Below the pieces are notes generated by a model. It was not told where the DNA came from. It ran no database searches and saw nothing but the letters and a program-made list of their open reading frames with translations. From positions 448,072 through 512,071 of the forward strand of contig JACPKM010000001.1 of the NCBI GenBank assembly GCA_016187025.1: a DNA stretch of 64,000 nucleotides, written 5' to 3'. Made by a program: the position numbers and the translations under genes. Origin of the DNA: Candidatus Daviesbacteria bacterium (GTDB lineage Bacteria; Patescibacteria; Microgenomatia; Daviesbacterales; UBA10151). Positions 1-7,285 of this stretch are shown here, piece by piece (the first letter of the stretch is position 1; every line of letters starts with the position of its first letter).

Positions 1-8
1 TTTTACAT

Positions 9-233
9 TTGTTGGTATTACTCGCAATCTCTTTCTTGTCTTTGTCGCTGATTATCAAACTGCGGTATTCAACATGGCTTCAGATTAAAGTTGTGTTTAT
101 ATTAACTTTGAGTTATTTAATATGGAGTTTTGTTTACCATCTTCATAATAAAAGTTTGACAAAAAATATTATGATAGAATACATCTTAACAGCAGCTTTA
201 ACTTTAGTTATAATCATGGGATTAGTAATATGA
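9..233 (+). CDS. small two-helix membrane protein, possibly 5'-truncated
   Basis: This 74-residue frame has two hydrophobic segments (about residues 1-16 and 52-74) and a third moderately hydrophobic stretch near 25-45, so it is probably an inner-membrane protein. The start given is a TTG at base 9, but the frame is open to the window edge (codons at 3-8 are sense), so the true start may lie upstream and the protein may be longer. It ends in ATGA shared with rmlA (4-base overlap), which places it in the same transcription unit. I do not recognise the family. A small membrane protein next to sugar-nucleotide genes suggests a polysaccharide role, but this is context only. Confidence 0.5.
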   Translation: MLVLLAISFLSLSLIIKLRYSTWLQIKVVFILTLSYLIWSFVYHLHNKSLTKNIMIEYILTAALTLVIIMGLVI

Positions 234-1309
234 AAGCGATCATTCCAACTGGCGGAAGAGGAACGAGGATGCAACCTTTAACTTTTTCTGCCAATAAGCA
301 TTTTATTCCTGTTGCCAACAAGCCACTTATTTTTTATCCCATTGAAACGGTAGTATCAGCTGGGATTAAAGAAGTGGGAATTACCTACAACCCCGGATAT
401 CTTGATCAAGTGCAATCCATTTTAGGTAATGGAGAGAAATGGGGAGCAAAATTTACCTATATTATTCAAGAAAAACCGGCTGGGCTTGCCAATATAGTGG
501 AAGTTGCTGAGGAATTTGTTAATGGTGACTATTTTCTTTTGCACTTGGGTGACAATATTTTTGCTGACGGGATTCAAGAATTAGTAGCCTATTTTAATAA
601 TGAAAAACCAGAAGGTCTGGTGCCGATGGTACATCATAAGGAAAACACTAGGTTGGGAGTCCCTTATTTTGATGATAATGGCAGACTAGTAAAATATGTG
701 GAAAAACCTCAAAATCCACCTCATGATTTTGCTATTCCAGGTCTTTATTTTTTTAGCCCGCTTATTTTCCAAAGCTTCAAAGGGGAAGATAGAATTAAAC
801 CATCTGAAAGAGGTGAGTTAGAAATTAGTGCTCCTTATCAGTGGCTACTGGATCATAATTACAGAGTTGATGTTTTGGAATATAAGGGTAAATGGTTGGA
901 TCCAGGTAAATTTAATGATTGGATTGAGGCAAATCAGTATTTACTGGACAAAAAATTAGAAGAAAAAATGGAGGGCGAGATAGATGAGGGTTCCCGGTTA
1001 GAAAATAGGGTAGGTATTGGACAGGGAAGCAGGATTATAAACTCAGAGATTCGTGGCCCAGTTGCGATAGGAAAAAATGTCAGGATCGAGAATTCGTTTA
1101 TCGGACCCTTTACATCAATTTCAGACAATTGTGAAATTGAGGGAAGCAGAGTTGAAAACAGTGTTTTAATGAATGGAGTCAAAATTTTGAATGTCAAACA
1201 TCCAATAGATAGAAGCTTAGTAGGTGCAGACAGTGAGATTAAAAATGGAGAAGAGCATACCCGTACAATGAGCTTGTTTGTTGGGGAGAAATGCCAGATC
1301 CAAATTTAG
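230..1309 (+). CDS. rmlA: glucose-1-phosphate thymidylyltransferase, long form
   Basis: Makes dTDP-glucose from dTTP and glucose 1-phosphate, the first step of dTDP-L-rhamnose synthesis, in the cytoplasm. The N-terminus carries the nucleotidyltransferase signature GGRGTRMQPLT followed by K-x-F-I-P-V-x-N-K-P (about residues 8-33), and LGDNIF (about 106-111) supplies the metal-binding Asp. At 359 residues it is the long form. Residues about 245-345 form repeated I/V-x-N-S-x-I/V hexapeptide turns (left-handed beta helix), which the short RmlA enzymes lack. The order rmlABCD with tiny gaps supports the call. The start overlaps the preceding stop as ATGA. Confidence 0.93.
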   Translation: MKAIIPTGGRGTRMQPLTFSANKHFIPVANKPLIFYPIETVVSAGIKEVGITYNPGYLDQVQSILGNGEKWGAKFTYIIQEKPAGLANIVEVAEEFVNGDYFLLHLGDNIFADGIQELVAYFNNEKPEGLVPMVHHKENTRLGVPYFDDNGRLVKYVEKPQNPPHDFAIPGLYFFSPLIFQSFKGEDRIKPSERGELEISAPYQWLLDHNYRVDVLEYKGKWLDPGKFNDWIEANQYLLDKKLEEKMEGEIDEGSRLENRVGIGQGSRIINSEIRGPVAIGKNVRIENSFIGPFTSISDNCEIEGSRVENSVLMNGVKILNVKHPIDRSLVGADSEIKNGEEHTRTMSLFVGEKCQIQI

Positions 1310-1322
1310 AAAGGAAACCAAA

Positions 1323-2333
1323 TTGAAACTTTTAGTTACAGGAGGAGCTGGTTTTATAGGGTCTAACTTTATTCATTATTGGTTAGAGCAGCATCCCGAG
1401 GATTCTATTGCTAACCTAGATGTTTTAACTTATGCTGGTCATCTAGAATCTCTAAAAGATATTGAAGAAAACTCCAATTATTCATTTATTAAAGGTGACA
1501 TAACTTATCCAGAAGATGTAAAAAGAGCTATGCAGGGTGTGGATGTGGTAGTGCACTTTGCAGCTGAGTCACATGTTGATAGGTCATTGGTAGATCCGAT
1601 GGTATTTGTAAAAACCAATGTTGTTGGAACAGGGGTTTTACTGGAAGCAGCCCTAGATTATGAAGTGAAGCGTTTTCATCATGTGAGTACTGATGAGGTT
1701 TTTGGCCAGCTTGGTCCAAGTGATCCAGCTTTTGATGAGAATACAAATTATAATCCGCGGACCCCATATGCTGCATCAAAAGCTGGATCAGATCATCTAG
1801 TCCGTGCATTTTATACAGCTTATGGTTTGCCTATAACCATCAGCAATTGTGCCAATAACTTTGGGCCATTTCATGATCCAGAAAAGCTTATCCCCAGATT
1901 TATTACAAATCTGATGGAGGGTAAACATGTTCCACTGATGGGTAAGGGTGAAAATATCAGGGAGTGGTTATATGTTAAAGATCATGCACGGGCAATTGAT
2001 ACTATTCTACAAAATGGGGAGATTGGAGAAACTTATTTAATAAGCGGTGAAGAAAAAACTAACCTAGAAGTGACAAAAAAAATTCTAGAAATACTTGGAA
2101 AAGATGAATCTTTTATAGAATATGTTGATCATAGGTTAGGTCATGACTTTCGCTACGCTACTAACTCAACAAAGATACAAAAATTAGGTTGGAAAGCAGA
2201 ACACAGTTTTGAGGAGTGGCTTGAGAAAACAGTTAACTGGTATATAAAAAACGAGTGGTGGTGGAAACCTTTAAAAGCGAATAGACCCAATATTGACAGA
2301 AGTGCTCAAAAATTTTATGGTGGGAAAATATAA
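1323..2333 (+). CDS. rmlB: dTDP-glucose 4,6-dehydratase
   Basis: Extended short-chain dehydrogenase that converts dTDP-glucose to dTDP-4-keto-6-deoxyglucose with bound NAD. It shows GGAGFIGSN near the N-terminus, the catalytic STDEVFG segment, and Y-A-A-S-K. I chose the TTG at 1323, giving 336 residues. It puts the NAD-binding strand (LKLLVTGGAG) at the very N-terminus, as in the family, and has a purine-rich AAAGGA 8-9 bases upstream. The longer in-frame TTG at 1278 would add a 15-residue charged tail overlapping rmlA. Its stop directly abuts the rmlC start. Confidence 0.93.
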   Translation: MKLLVTGGAGFIGSNFIHYWLEQHPEDSIANLDVLTYAGHLESLKDIEENSNYSFIKGDITYPEDVKRAMQGVDVVVHFAAESHVDRSLVDPMVFVKTNVVGTGVLLEAALDYEVKRFHHVSTDEVFGQLGPSDPAFDENTNYNPRTPYAASKAGSDHLVRAFYTAYGLPITISNCANNFGPFHDPEKLIPRFITNLMEGKHVPLMGKGENIREWLYVKDHARAIDTILQNGEIGETYLISGEEKTNLEVTKKILEILGKDESFIEYVDHRLGHDFRYATNSTKIQKLGWKAEHSFEEWLEKTVNWYIKNEWWWKPLKANRPNIDRSAQKFYGGKI

Positions 2334-2885
2334 ATGAGTGACCAATTTGTAAAAAAAACTTCAATACCAGGACTTTTGGTATTAGAACGACCGTTTTTTT
2401 CTGATGAGCGGGGTTTTTTTCATGAAGTTTTTCATTTAGATGAGCTAGAAGAAGTACTGGGTCAACCATTCAAACCACTTCAATGGAATCACTCCCGCTC
2501 TAAGCCCAGGGTTTTAAGAGGGCTTCATGCTGAAAACTGGAATAAGTTGATTTATCCGGTTACAGGTGAGGTGTTTGTAGCAGTTGTTGATATTAGGACT
2601 GATTCTGAAACTTTTGGAAAAATGGAAACCTTTCATTTTGATGAGGACAACAGAGCAGCACTTTTCCTGCCTCAGGGTTTGGCAAACTCTTTTTGTGTCT
2701 TAGGTGAAGAAGATGCAAATTATTTATATTTGGTTGATAAATACTACGACGGATCAGATACCCGAGCCATAGCCTTTGATGATCCGGATTTAAACATCCA
2801 ATGGCCGATTGATGATCCTATTATCTCAGACAGGGACAGATTTAACCCCCGTATTAGAGACCTCTTCCCAGAAAAATACAAATAA
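2334..2885 (+). CDS. rmlC: dTDP-4-dehydrorhamnose 3,5-epimerase
   Basis: Cupin-fold epimerase acting on dTDP-4-keto-6-deoxyglucose, third step of rhamnose synthesis. Visible family features are SDERGFFHE, the RGLH segment with the catalytic His, K-L-I-Y-P-V-x-G-E-V strands, and the C-terminal D-P-D-L-N-I-Q-W-P. The loop after RGLH is shorter than usual: the typical glutamine-rich stretch is reduced to AENWN before the KLI strand, so this is a trimmed variant at 183 residues. It starts immediately after the rmlB stop with no spacer and precedes rmlD by four bases, so it lies in the same operon. Confidence 0.87.
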   Translation: MSDQFVKKTSIPGLLVLERPFFSDERGFFHEVFHLDELEEVLGQPFKPLQWNHSRSKPRVLRGLHAENWNKLIYPVTGEVFVAVVDIRTDSETFGKMETFHFDEDNRAALFLPQGLANSFCVLGEEDANYLYLVDKYYDGSDTRAIAFDDPDLNIQWPIDDPIISDRDRFNPRIRDLFPEKYK

Positions 2886-2889
2886 AAAT

Positions 2890-3765
2890 ATGAACAAAGT
2901 GCTTCTAATTGGCGGGACAGGGTTGGTTGGATCTAGAATCATACAGCTGCTTGATAAAAAATTTGAATTTATTGCCCCATCCCATGAGCAGTTAGATGTG
3001 CTAAATCCTGAGCTGGTTTTACAAGCTGTTGAAAACATTAAGCCCTCTAGTGTGCTTTATGCAGCAGGGTTTACCAATGTTGATCTAGCAGAGGGGAAAG
3101 AGCAAGAGTGTTTTGCACTAAATTCTAAAGCGCCCGGTTATTTTGTTGAAGCAACAAAAAAAGCAAAGATCCCATTTTATTATCTGTCTACTGATTATGT
3201 TTTTGACGGAGAGAAATCAGATGCTCCATATACAGAAGATGATTTGCCAAATCCCCTAGATCAAGTTTATGCAAAAAGTAAGTATGAAGGAGAACAGGTA
3301 GTATTGGGTGCATCCCCAATTAATTCTGTTTTAAGAATTATTGTGCCTTTTTCAGCAGTCTTTACCAAAAAGCTTGATTTGGCAAGGCTTTTTGTCAGCA
3401 AGCTAAAAAATAATGAAAAGATAAGTGGAATCTATAATCAAAAAATAAATCCAGTGTTTGTTGATGATTTAGTTGCAGCTTTAGGAAAAATTTTAGAAGC
3501 CAGAGCCTCAGGAATTTATCACATAGCTGCAACAGATTTCACAACCCCTTATGGCTATGCAAAAACAGTTGCCAGGGTATTTGGTTTTGATGAAGGATTG
3601 ATAGAAAAGGTAGACTATGAGGACTATGTTAAAACAAGGCGTGCAAAAAGGCCGCAAGACACCTGGCTTGATACTCACAAATTTAGAAAAGAGTTTGGTG
3701 AGGGAATACTTCATACAGTAGAAGAGGAGATTGAAGCATTTAAATCTCAGTTCATCCCAAAATAA
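2890..3765 (+). CDS. rmlD: dTDP-4-dehydrorhamnose reductase
   Basis: Final enzyme of dTDP-L-rhamnose synthesis, reducing the 4-keto group with NAD(P)H. The N-terminal Rossmann motif GGTGLVGSR begins at residue 8. STDYVFDG lies in the middle and the catalytic Y-A-K-S-K follows, the standard RmlD layout. I chose the ATG at 2890 (291 residues) because it puts the first beta strand (MNKVLLIGG) at the N-terminus. The alternative ATG at 2809 would overlap rmlC by 77 bases with an unrelated extension. It completes an rmlABCD cluster. Confidence 0.9.
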   Translation: MNKVLLIGGTGLVGSRIIQLLDKKFEFIAPSHEQLDVLNPELVLQAVENIKPSSVLYAAGFTNVDLAEGKEQECFALNSKAPGYFVEATKKAKIPFYYLSTDYVFDGEKSDAPYTEDDLPNPLDQVYAKSKYEGEQVVLGASPINSVLRIIVPFSAVFTKKLDLARLFVSKLKNNEKISGIYNQKINPVFVDDLVAALGKILEARASGIYHIAATDFTTPYGYAKTVARVFGFDEGLIEKVDYEDYVKTRRAKRPQDTWLDTHKFRKEFGEGILHTVEEEIEAFKSQFIPK

Positions 3766-3771
3766 CTGGGA

Positions 3772-3801
3772 TTGACTAAGTATGTTAAATTTGTTTAAAC
3801 T
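3772..3801 (+). promoter_or_regulatory. leaderless-type promoter for the gmd-like gene
   Basis: TTGACT (3772-3777), 18 bases, TAAACT (3796-3801), then 7 bases to the ATG at 3809. Transcription from here would begin at or next to that ATG. The earlier in-frame ATG at 3782 lies between the two boxes and would not be transcribed, so the promoter decides the start. Confidence 0.65.
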
Positions 3802-3808
3802 GACAAAG

Positions 3809-4825
3809 ATGGGTAAAGGAAAAAAAGCTTTCATAACTGGAATCTCAGGCCAAGATGGTTCGTATTTAACCGAATTTTTGCTGGAAAAAGGGTATGAGGT
3901 AGCAGGTTTTATCAGAAGAACTGTTGCAAATGAGCCAAATAATATAAAACATCTGCAAGATGAGATAAAGATTTATCATGGTGATCTAACTTCTCCTGAA
4001 TCAATTGCTTTGGCACTTTACGATTTTCAACCAGACGAAATTTATAACCTGGCAGCTCAATCATCTCCTCTGGCTTCATTTCATGATCCAATAGGAACAA
4101 TGTCAGTAACAGGTTTAGGAGCAGTGCATGTATTTTTGCGTGCAAGACAAATTGTTCCTAAAGCGAAAATTTATCAAGCTTCAACTTCTGAAATGTTTGG
4201 AGAGACCAAGCAAGTACCACAAGATGAAGATACCCCAATTGTTCCAGCCAATCCTTATGCTGCTGCAAAGGTATATGCACATTGGATGGCATCTATATTT
4301 AGAAGGGATAAGGTTCAACCTCAATTTATTTCTTGTGGTATACTCTTTAATCATGAAAGCCCAAGAAGGGGTGTTAATTTTATTACCAGAAAGATTTCTG
4401 TTGCTGTTGCTTGTATTAAAAATGGTAAAAAAGAAAATATTCCTTTGAATGAGTTTGGTGAGCCAATTGTTCAAAACGGCAAGCTTGTTCTAGGGTATCT
4501 TCAGTCGGAAAGAGATTGGGGATATGCTCCTGATTATGTGGAGGCTATGTGGTTGATGCTTCAGCATGAAAAGCCTGATGAGTTTGTTATAGCTACAGGT
4601 GAAGTACACACAGTTGAGGATTTCTGCAGAGAAGCTTTTGCGGTAGTTAGTTTAGATTGGAAAGACTATGTTGTGACTAATCAAAAGTTTGTTCCTCCTG
4701 TTTATACCGGTCCTTTAAAAGGCAATGCTTCTAAAGCAAAGCGGGTATTAAAATGGCAACCAAAGACAACCTTTAAGGAACTAGTTAAAATCATGGTGCA
4801 TCATGATTTAGCAAAATACGCTTAA
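3809..4825 (+). CDS. gmd: GDP-mannose 4,6-dehydratase-like enzyme
   Basis: Extended SDR enzyme that probably converts GDP-D-mannose to GDP-4-keto-6-deoxymannose. Family features are TGISGQDGSYL at the NADP site, NLAAQSS, A-S-T-S-E-M-F-G with the catalytic Thr/Glu, Y-A-A-A-K, and the diagnostic LFNHESPRRG and RDWGYAPDYV. Compared with typical Gmd it has about 12 extra residues after the RKI helix (NEFGEPIVQNGK region), and the N-terminus is short. No GDP-fucose synthase is seen in the window, so the final sugar is unknown (rhamnose, fucose or another 6-deoxyhexose). The ATG at 3809 (338 residues) is supported by the promoter spacing. Confidence 0.8.
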   Translation: MGKGKKAFITGISGQDGSYLTEFLLEKGYEVAGFIRRTVANEPNNIKHLQDEIKIYHGDLTSPESIALALYDFQPDEIYNLAAQSSPLASFHDPIGTMSVTGLGAVHVFLRARQIVPKAKIYQASTSEMFGETKQVPQDEDTPIVPANPYAAAKVYAHWMASIFRRDKVQPQFISCGILFNHESPRRGVNFITRKISVAVACIKNGKKENIPLNEFGEPIVQNGKLVLGYLQSERDWGYAPDYVEAMWLMLQHEKPDEFVIATGEVHTVEDFCREAFAVVSLDWKDYVVTNQKFVPPVYTGPLKGNASKAKRVLKWQPKTTFKELVKIMVHHDLAKYA

Positions 4826-4840
4826 AACTTCAAAGCCAGA

Positions 4841-4869
4841 TTGCCAAACTTTATAGATTAAATTACAAT
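4841..4869 (+). promoter_or_regulatory. leaderless-type promoter for the GT2-GtrA gene
   Basis: TTGCCA (4841-4846), 17 bases, TACAAT (4864-4869), then 6 bases to the ATG at 4876. No Shine-Dalgarno sequence lies between the box and the start. The 50-base gap shows no clear terminator for the preceding gene. Confidence 0.7.
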
Positions 4870-4875
4870 CTTCTA

Positions 4876-6060
4876 ATGATAAAAAAACTCGCTGTAGTTC
4901 TCCCTACTTTTAACGAAAAGGAAAATCTTCAAAATACTATCACCGAAATATTGGCACAAGCCAAAAATTTAGCTGATTGGGATATTCATATAATTGTTTC
5001 TGATAGTCACTCTACAGATAAAACTGGTGAGGTGGCAAAAAAGTTAGCTGAAGAAAATCCAAAGATCCATTTTATAGAGGTGGAAAGAGGTTTGGGAGTA
5101 GGGCTTATTAAGGGTCATCAGTATGCGCTTAAAAAGATTCATCCTGATGTGATGGCTCAGCTTGATGCTGATGGTCAGGTAGAAGCTGATGTACTAGTTA
5201 GGTTAGTGCAGGGGATAGAGCAAGGGTATGATTTTGTGATGGGCTCAAGGCTTATTAAAGGTGGTAGTAACCAACTATCTTTTTCAAGAAGGATTTTTAC
5301 TTTAGGGTCTTCCTTGATGTGCAGGTTTCTCATGGGACCAATGGATGTCAAAGAGTTTACAAACTCTGCCCGGGCTTTTACCCCGGAGATTTTTAAGAAA
5401 ATTGATTTAAATAGTCTACCCTGGCGCGAAAAGACTTTTATTGTCCAACCAGCATTTGTAAATGAGATGGTTAAAGCAGGTGCGAAGTATAAAGAAGTGC
5501 CACTGGTTTTTAAAAATAGGCTAGAAGGATATTCAAAAAATAAAGTTTTTAACTATACCTATGATGTAATCACTTATGTTCTTGATGCCAGGTTTAAAAA
5601 ATGGGGTTTGAGTTTCCCACTTTTTTATGTTGCCCGAAGAGCAAAAACTGTGGTGAAGTTTGGTATGGTTGGTTTTGTGGGTACGGTAGTTGATTTTATA
5701 TTTTATAAATTCTTTATTAATTTGGGTGGTTTTCCGCCTGCTACCTCAAAAGGAATCTCAACAGAAGTTGCAATTTTAAACAACTTTTTACTGAATAACT
5801 ATTGGACATTTAAATACCGAAAGACCAAAACCAGCTTTGCTCATAAACTAGGTTTGTTTAACTTAGTTAGTTTGGGTGGATTAGCTATAAGCGTAATGAT
5901 TGTAAAGTTTTTCGATTTAGTTTACGGGGAGGGTAGTGTTAATATATTAGGTTTAAATGTTGCCTATAATAACTTTTATTTTTTTGCAACAATTCCTCCT
6001 GTGATGGTATGGAATTTTGTGGTTAATCATTTGGTAACCTGGAGAAACCAAAACGGGTAA
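4876..6060 (+). CDS. GT2 polyprenyl-phosphate sugar synthase fused to GtrA
   Basis: Residues 1 to about 240 form a GT2 domain of the dolichyl-phosphate mannose synthase type: VVLPTFNEKEN at the start, SDSHSTDKT, and the metal-binding L-D-A-D-G-Q. Residues about 255-390 form a GtrA-like membrane domain with four helices and the typical FGMVGFVGT...N-x-x-W-T-F-K pattern. Such fusions are thought to make a polyprenyl-phosphate sugar and present it across the membrane for GT-C enzymes, many of which are encoded downstream. The sugar is not evident. The next gene is on the opposite strand, with tails only six bases apart. Confidence 0.85.
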   Translation: MIKKLAVVLPTFNEKENLQNTITEILAQAKNLADWDIHIIVSDSHSTDKTGEVAKKLAEENPKIHFIEVERGLGVGLIKGHQYALKKIHPDVMAQLDADGQVEADVLVRLVQGIEQGYDFVMGSRLIKGGSNQLSFSRRIFTLGSSLMCRFLMGPMDVKEFTNSARAFTPEIFKKIDLNSLPWREKTFIVQPAFVNEMVKAGAKYKEVPLVFKNRLEGYSKNKVFNYTYDVITYVLDARFKKWGLSFPLFYVARRAKTVVKFGMVGFVGTVVDFIFYKFFINLGGFPPATSKGISTEVAILNNFLLNNYWTFKYRKTKTSFAHKLGLFNLVSLGGLAISVMIVKFFDLVYGEGSVNILGLNVAYNNFYFFATIPPVMVWNFVVNHLVTWRNQNG

Positions 6061-6066
6061 AACAGC

Positions 6067-7236
6067 TCAGTTGTATAACTCTAAGTTGGGAATTGGGGCT
6101 GTGTTTTCAATCAAAAAGTTTTGAGAATATAGATATATTGCAAATAACACGATTATAATCACCAACCTAAACTCCTTACTGGTTAATACTTTTTCAAAAG
6201 CAATCAAGGCAAAAGGGAATATTGGAAGGGTATACCTACTAATATCCCTGTGAGCAACAAAGGATGAGGCTATAATATAAGTTAAAACAAAAGCTGCCAA
6301 AGGATATAGTTTTTTTTTGATTAGATAAAATCCTGCCAAAAAGCCAAGTATAAAAATATATATTCCATCCTCAAGCCAAATATCCCCCACCCAATATTGG
6401 TTTTTGTTAAATAAAGAAAAAGGAGGAAAAGTTAAATGAATATTGTCCCCACTATGAAAGTAAGCAAAAAAGTCCTGATAAGAGATAGAGTACCAATAAA
6501 AAATTACAAGTAGTGTAAAAGGAATAAATATTAAAGGAAGATAGCTTAAAAAATACTTTTTAAATTGCATAAAAAAGTTATCTTTACTTGTTTTAACCAG
6601 CTTCCACAATATATAAAAAGATAAAGCTATAAACAGTAATATACCCGGAGGGCGGGTAAACTGAGCAAGAGATCCAAAACCAGCAGCAAGCAAAATAAAT
6701 TTCATCTTTTGAGCATTTTCAAATTTTAGGAAAAAATAAATAGCCATTAATACCAAAAATATAAACATTGGCTCTGCTGACCCAACTGATCTGACAATGA
6801 CCCATCTGGCTGGAATAAACAAAAAAACAATTGAAAGAGCTAAAGGATGCCCAGTTAGTTTAAAGTTTCTTACCAAGAAATAAAATGCTACAACTGAAGA
6901 AATTGTAAACAATAAGGAGATAAAGATCATGGATTTTAAAAATCCCAAAAATGGCGCCAGGGCCAAGATAGCAAGCGAGTATCCAGGAAAGTGGGCTGCA
7001 TAATAGTTAGCTGGTAATGATTGCCCAACTGCAGCGATTAAATTTGGATAATAGAAGGTTTTGGCAATCACTACATATTCTAATCCATCGTAGTTTCTGT
7101 AAATATTTGCAATACCATTGCTAAAATCCAAGCCCAGAAAGCCAGAAAGTGATAAAAAGTGGGGAAGCCAAATCAGTAAAGTTGAGAAAACTGTAGTAGT
7201 AACCAGCAGTATAAGATCTTTAAAGCTTTTACCCAT
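6067..7236 (-). CDS. GT-C membrane glycosyltransferase, PIG-V-like
   Basis: A 389-residue protein with about nine hydrophobic segments and a large first outside loop carrying N-Y-D-G-L-E-Y near residue 48. This resembles the W-D-G-x-W-Y motif of PIG-V-type mannosyltransferases, in which an Asp in the first extracytoplasmic loop is catalytic. It probably transfers a sugar from a polyprenyl-phosphate donor outside the membrane. It is one of only three clear reverse-strand genes. It converges with the GT2-GtrA gene and diverges from the GT2/GT39 fusion at 7286. The 49-base divergent gap holds a possible minus -10 (TATCAT, 6 bases before the start) with a poor -35. Confidence 0.7.
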   Translation of the reverse strand: MGKSFKDLILLVTTTVFSTLLIWLPHFLSLSGFLGLDFSNGIANIYRNYDGLEYVVIAKTFYYPNLIAAVGQSLPANYYAAHFPGYSLAILALAPFLGFLKSMIFISLLFTISSVVAFYFLVRNFKLTGHPLALSIVFLFIPARWVIVRSVGSAEPMFIFLVLMAIYFFLKFENAQKMKFILLAAGFGSLAQFTRPPGILLFIALSFYILWKLVKTSKDNFFMQFKKYFLSYLPLIFIPFTLLVIFYWYSISYQDFFAYFHSGDNIHLTFPPFSLFNKNQYWVGDIWLEDGIYIFILGFLAGFYLIKKKLYPLAAFVLTYIIASSFVAHRDISRYTLPIFPFALIAFEKVLTSKEFRLVIIIVLFAIYLYSQNFLIENTAPIPNLELYN

Positions 7237-7267
7237 ATTAAAATGATAGCAGAAATAAATAGGGGTA

Positions 7268-7276
7268 TGCTACACT
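7268..7276 (+). promoter_or_regulatory. possible extended -10 promoter
   Basis: TGC followed by TACACT (7271-7276) is an extended -10 element 9 bases before the ATG at 7286. No good -35 is seen 17 bases upstream, so only the -10 is listed. It would again give a nearly leaderless transcript. Confidence 0.4.
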
Positions 7277-7285
7277 TTGCTTTAT

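Noticed and set aside
1528..1809. Opposite-strand and out-of-frame open frames overlapping the large genes
   Set aside because: They lie inside well-supported genes, have no recognisable motifs and show low-complexity composition expected of shadow frames.
3782..3808. Earlier ATG for the gmd-like gene
   Set aside because: It lies between the -35 and -10 of the gene's own promoter, and the family's first strand starts after the ATG at 3809.
3809..4825. Firm assignment to GDP-fucose synthesis
   Set aside because: No GDP-fucose synthase is present in the window, so the fate of the 4-keto product is unknown.
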